Source: Bradyrhizobium roseum
GTDB lineage: Bacteria > Pseudomonadota > Alphaproteobacteria > Rhizobiales > Xanthobacteraceae
Direction of reading: 5' to 3'
Length of the DNA: 64,000 bases
Assembly: GCF_030413175.1 (NCBI RefSeq)
Contig: NZ_CP129212.1
Span: forward strand, 5,680,450-5,744,449
The stretch's first letter is position 1. Each line of letters begins with the position of its first letter. Shown in pieces: positions 63,594 to 64,000 of this stretch. The notes below the pieces were generated by a model. The model was given only the letters and a program-made list of their open reading frames with translations. It ran no database searches and had not been told where the DNA came from. Position numbers and translations under genes: made by a program.

Positions 63594-64000
63594 TCAGCTT
63601 CCGCGATAGGTCGCATAGCTCCACGGCGTGACCAGCAACGGCACATGGAGATGGCCCTCGGGGTCGCTCACCGCAAACTGCAGCGGAATGCGATCGAGAA
63701 ACGGCGGATCGGACAGCGTCACGCCGCGATCGGCAAAATAGCCGCCGACGTGAAATGTCAGTTCGTAGCGGCCGATCGGCACCGGCCGCCCGCCGATCAG
63801 CGGCTGATCGGTGCGGCCGTCGCTGTTGGTGATCGCGCGACCTACCACGCGGGCCTCGCCGAGTTCCGACAGTTCGGTCAGTTCTACCGCGATCCCCGCT
63901 GCGGGCTTGCCGCTGTGGGTGTCCAGCACATGGGTCGACAGGCGGCCGTGCACGGCAAGCTTGTCCTCGGACGCGACGAGTTGGTCGACACGCAGCGCCG
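63594..64000 (-). CDS. 5-hydroxyisourate hydrolase domain, frame open to window edge (possible fusion with OHCU decarboxylase)
   Basis: Transthyretin-like HIU hydrolase: GRLSTHVLDTHSGKPA at the start of the domain (catalytic H), an internal R in G-G-R-P-V-P-I-G-R-Y, and the diagnostic end HVPLLVTPWSYATYRGS. It opens 5-hydroxyisourate to OHCU. A GTG at 63953 could be a start (119 residues). However, the frame stays open to the edge and encodes G-L-R-V-D-Q-L-V-A-S-E-D-K-L-A before it, which looks like the end of a preceding domain. Fused OHCU decarboxylase-HIU hydrolase (allantoin synthase) proteins are known, so this is probably the C-terminal part of one. The 5' end is outside the window. Confidence 0.85.
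   Translation of the reverse strand, partial: ALRVDQLVASEDKLAVHGRLSTHVLDTHSGKPAAGIAVELTELSELGEARVVGRAITNSDGRTDQPLIGGRPVPIGRYELTFHVGGYFADRGVTLSDPPFLDRIPLQFAVSDPEGHLHVPLLVTPWSYATYRGS

Overview
The window looks like chromosome of a Bradyrhizobium/Rhodopseudomonas-type alphaproteobacterium. This is inferred from high GC, many solute-binding-protein transporters, a fused LivHM permease, a single-chain acyl-CoA carboxylase and families of hairpin intergenic repeats. It is almost entirely catabolic and transport genes. I see no rRNA, tRNA, insertion sequence, prophage or CRISPR array.

Layout. (1) 1-14735 is a nicotinate (or related pyridine carboxylate) catabolic locus: enamidase-like amidohydrolase, small membrane protein, MarR regulator, complete Liv-type ABC importer, an AA_synth (DUF1185) protein, a UPF0280 (ApbE-like) protein and a 6-hydroxynicotinate reductase homologue. 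Divergent from these is a NicA/NicB-type molybdenum hydroxylase carrying three c-type haem motifs. (2) 14805-18233: pncB (nicotinate salvage to NAD), metY and an alpha/beta hydrolase. (3) 18301-24497: an HtrA-like protease, then a CYP153-like P450 / GMC oxidoreductase / small subunit operon divergent from a Baeyer-Villiger monooxygenase that seems to start at ATT. (4) 24695-36783: single-chain biotin-dependent carboxylase, two cytosine-deaminase-like amidohydrolases, an NMT1/THI5-type ABC importer, a GntR regulator, a SnoaL-like protein and an enolase-superfamily enzyme. A TGCATGCA-type motif recurs at two divergent promoters here. (5) 36912-44162: MFS transporter / class III aminotransferase / HyuB / HyuA operon divergent from an SDR that lacks the YxxxK pair. 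(6) 44416-50227: HU protein and a complete Dpp/Opp-type importer. (7) 50481-54003: VOC protein, TetR regulator, fatty acid desaturase and MetX-like hydrolase behind a perfect palindrome. (8) 54136-64000: nucleobase-type permease with a biuret-hydrolase-like cysteine hydrolase, LysR regulator, an unrecognised 458-residue protein, and a purine (urate to allantoate) block with allantoate amidohydrolase, uricase, NCS2 permease and a HIU hydrolase whose frame runs off the right edge.

How it fits together. In region 1 an aerobic, cytochrome-linked nicotinate hydroxylase of the Pseudomonas NicAB kind appears joined to the reductive branch known from Eubacterium barkeri (6-hydroxynicotinate reductase, then enamidase). 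The accessory UPF0280 and AA_synth genes sit in the same operon. Two related 12-bp palindromes lie in the divergent promoter region. The pncB gene next door would draw on the same substrate for NAD synthesis.
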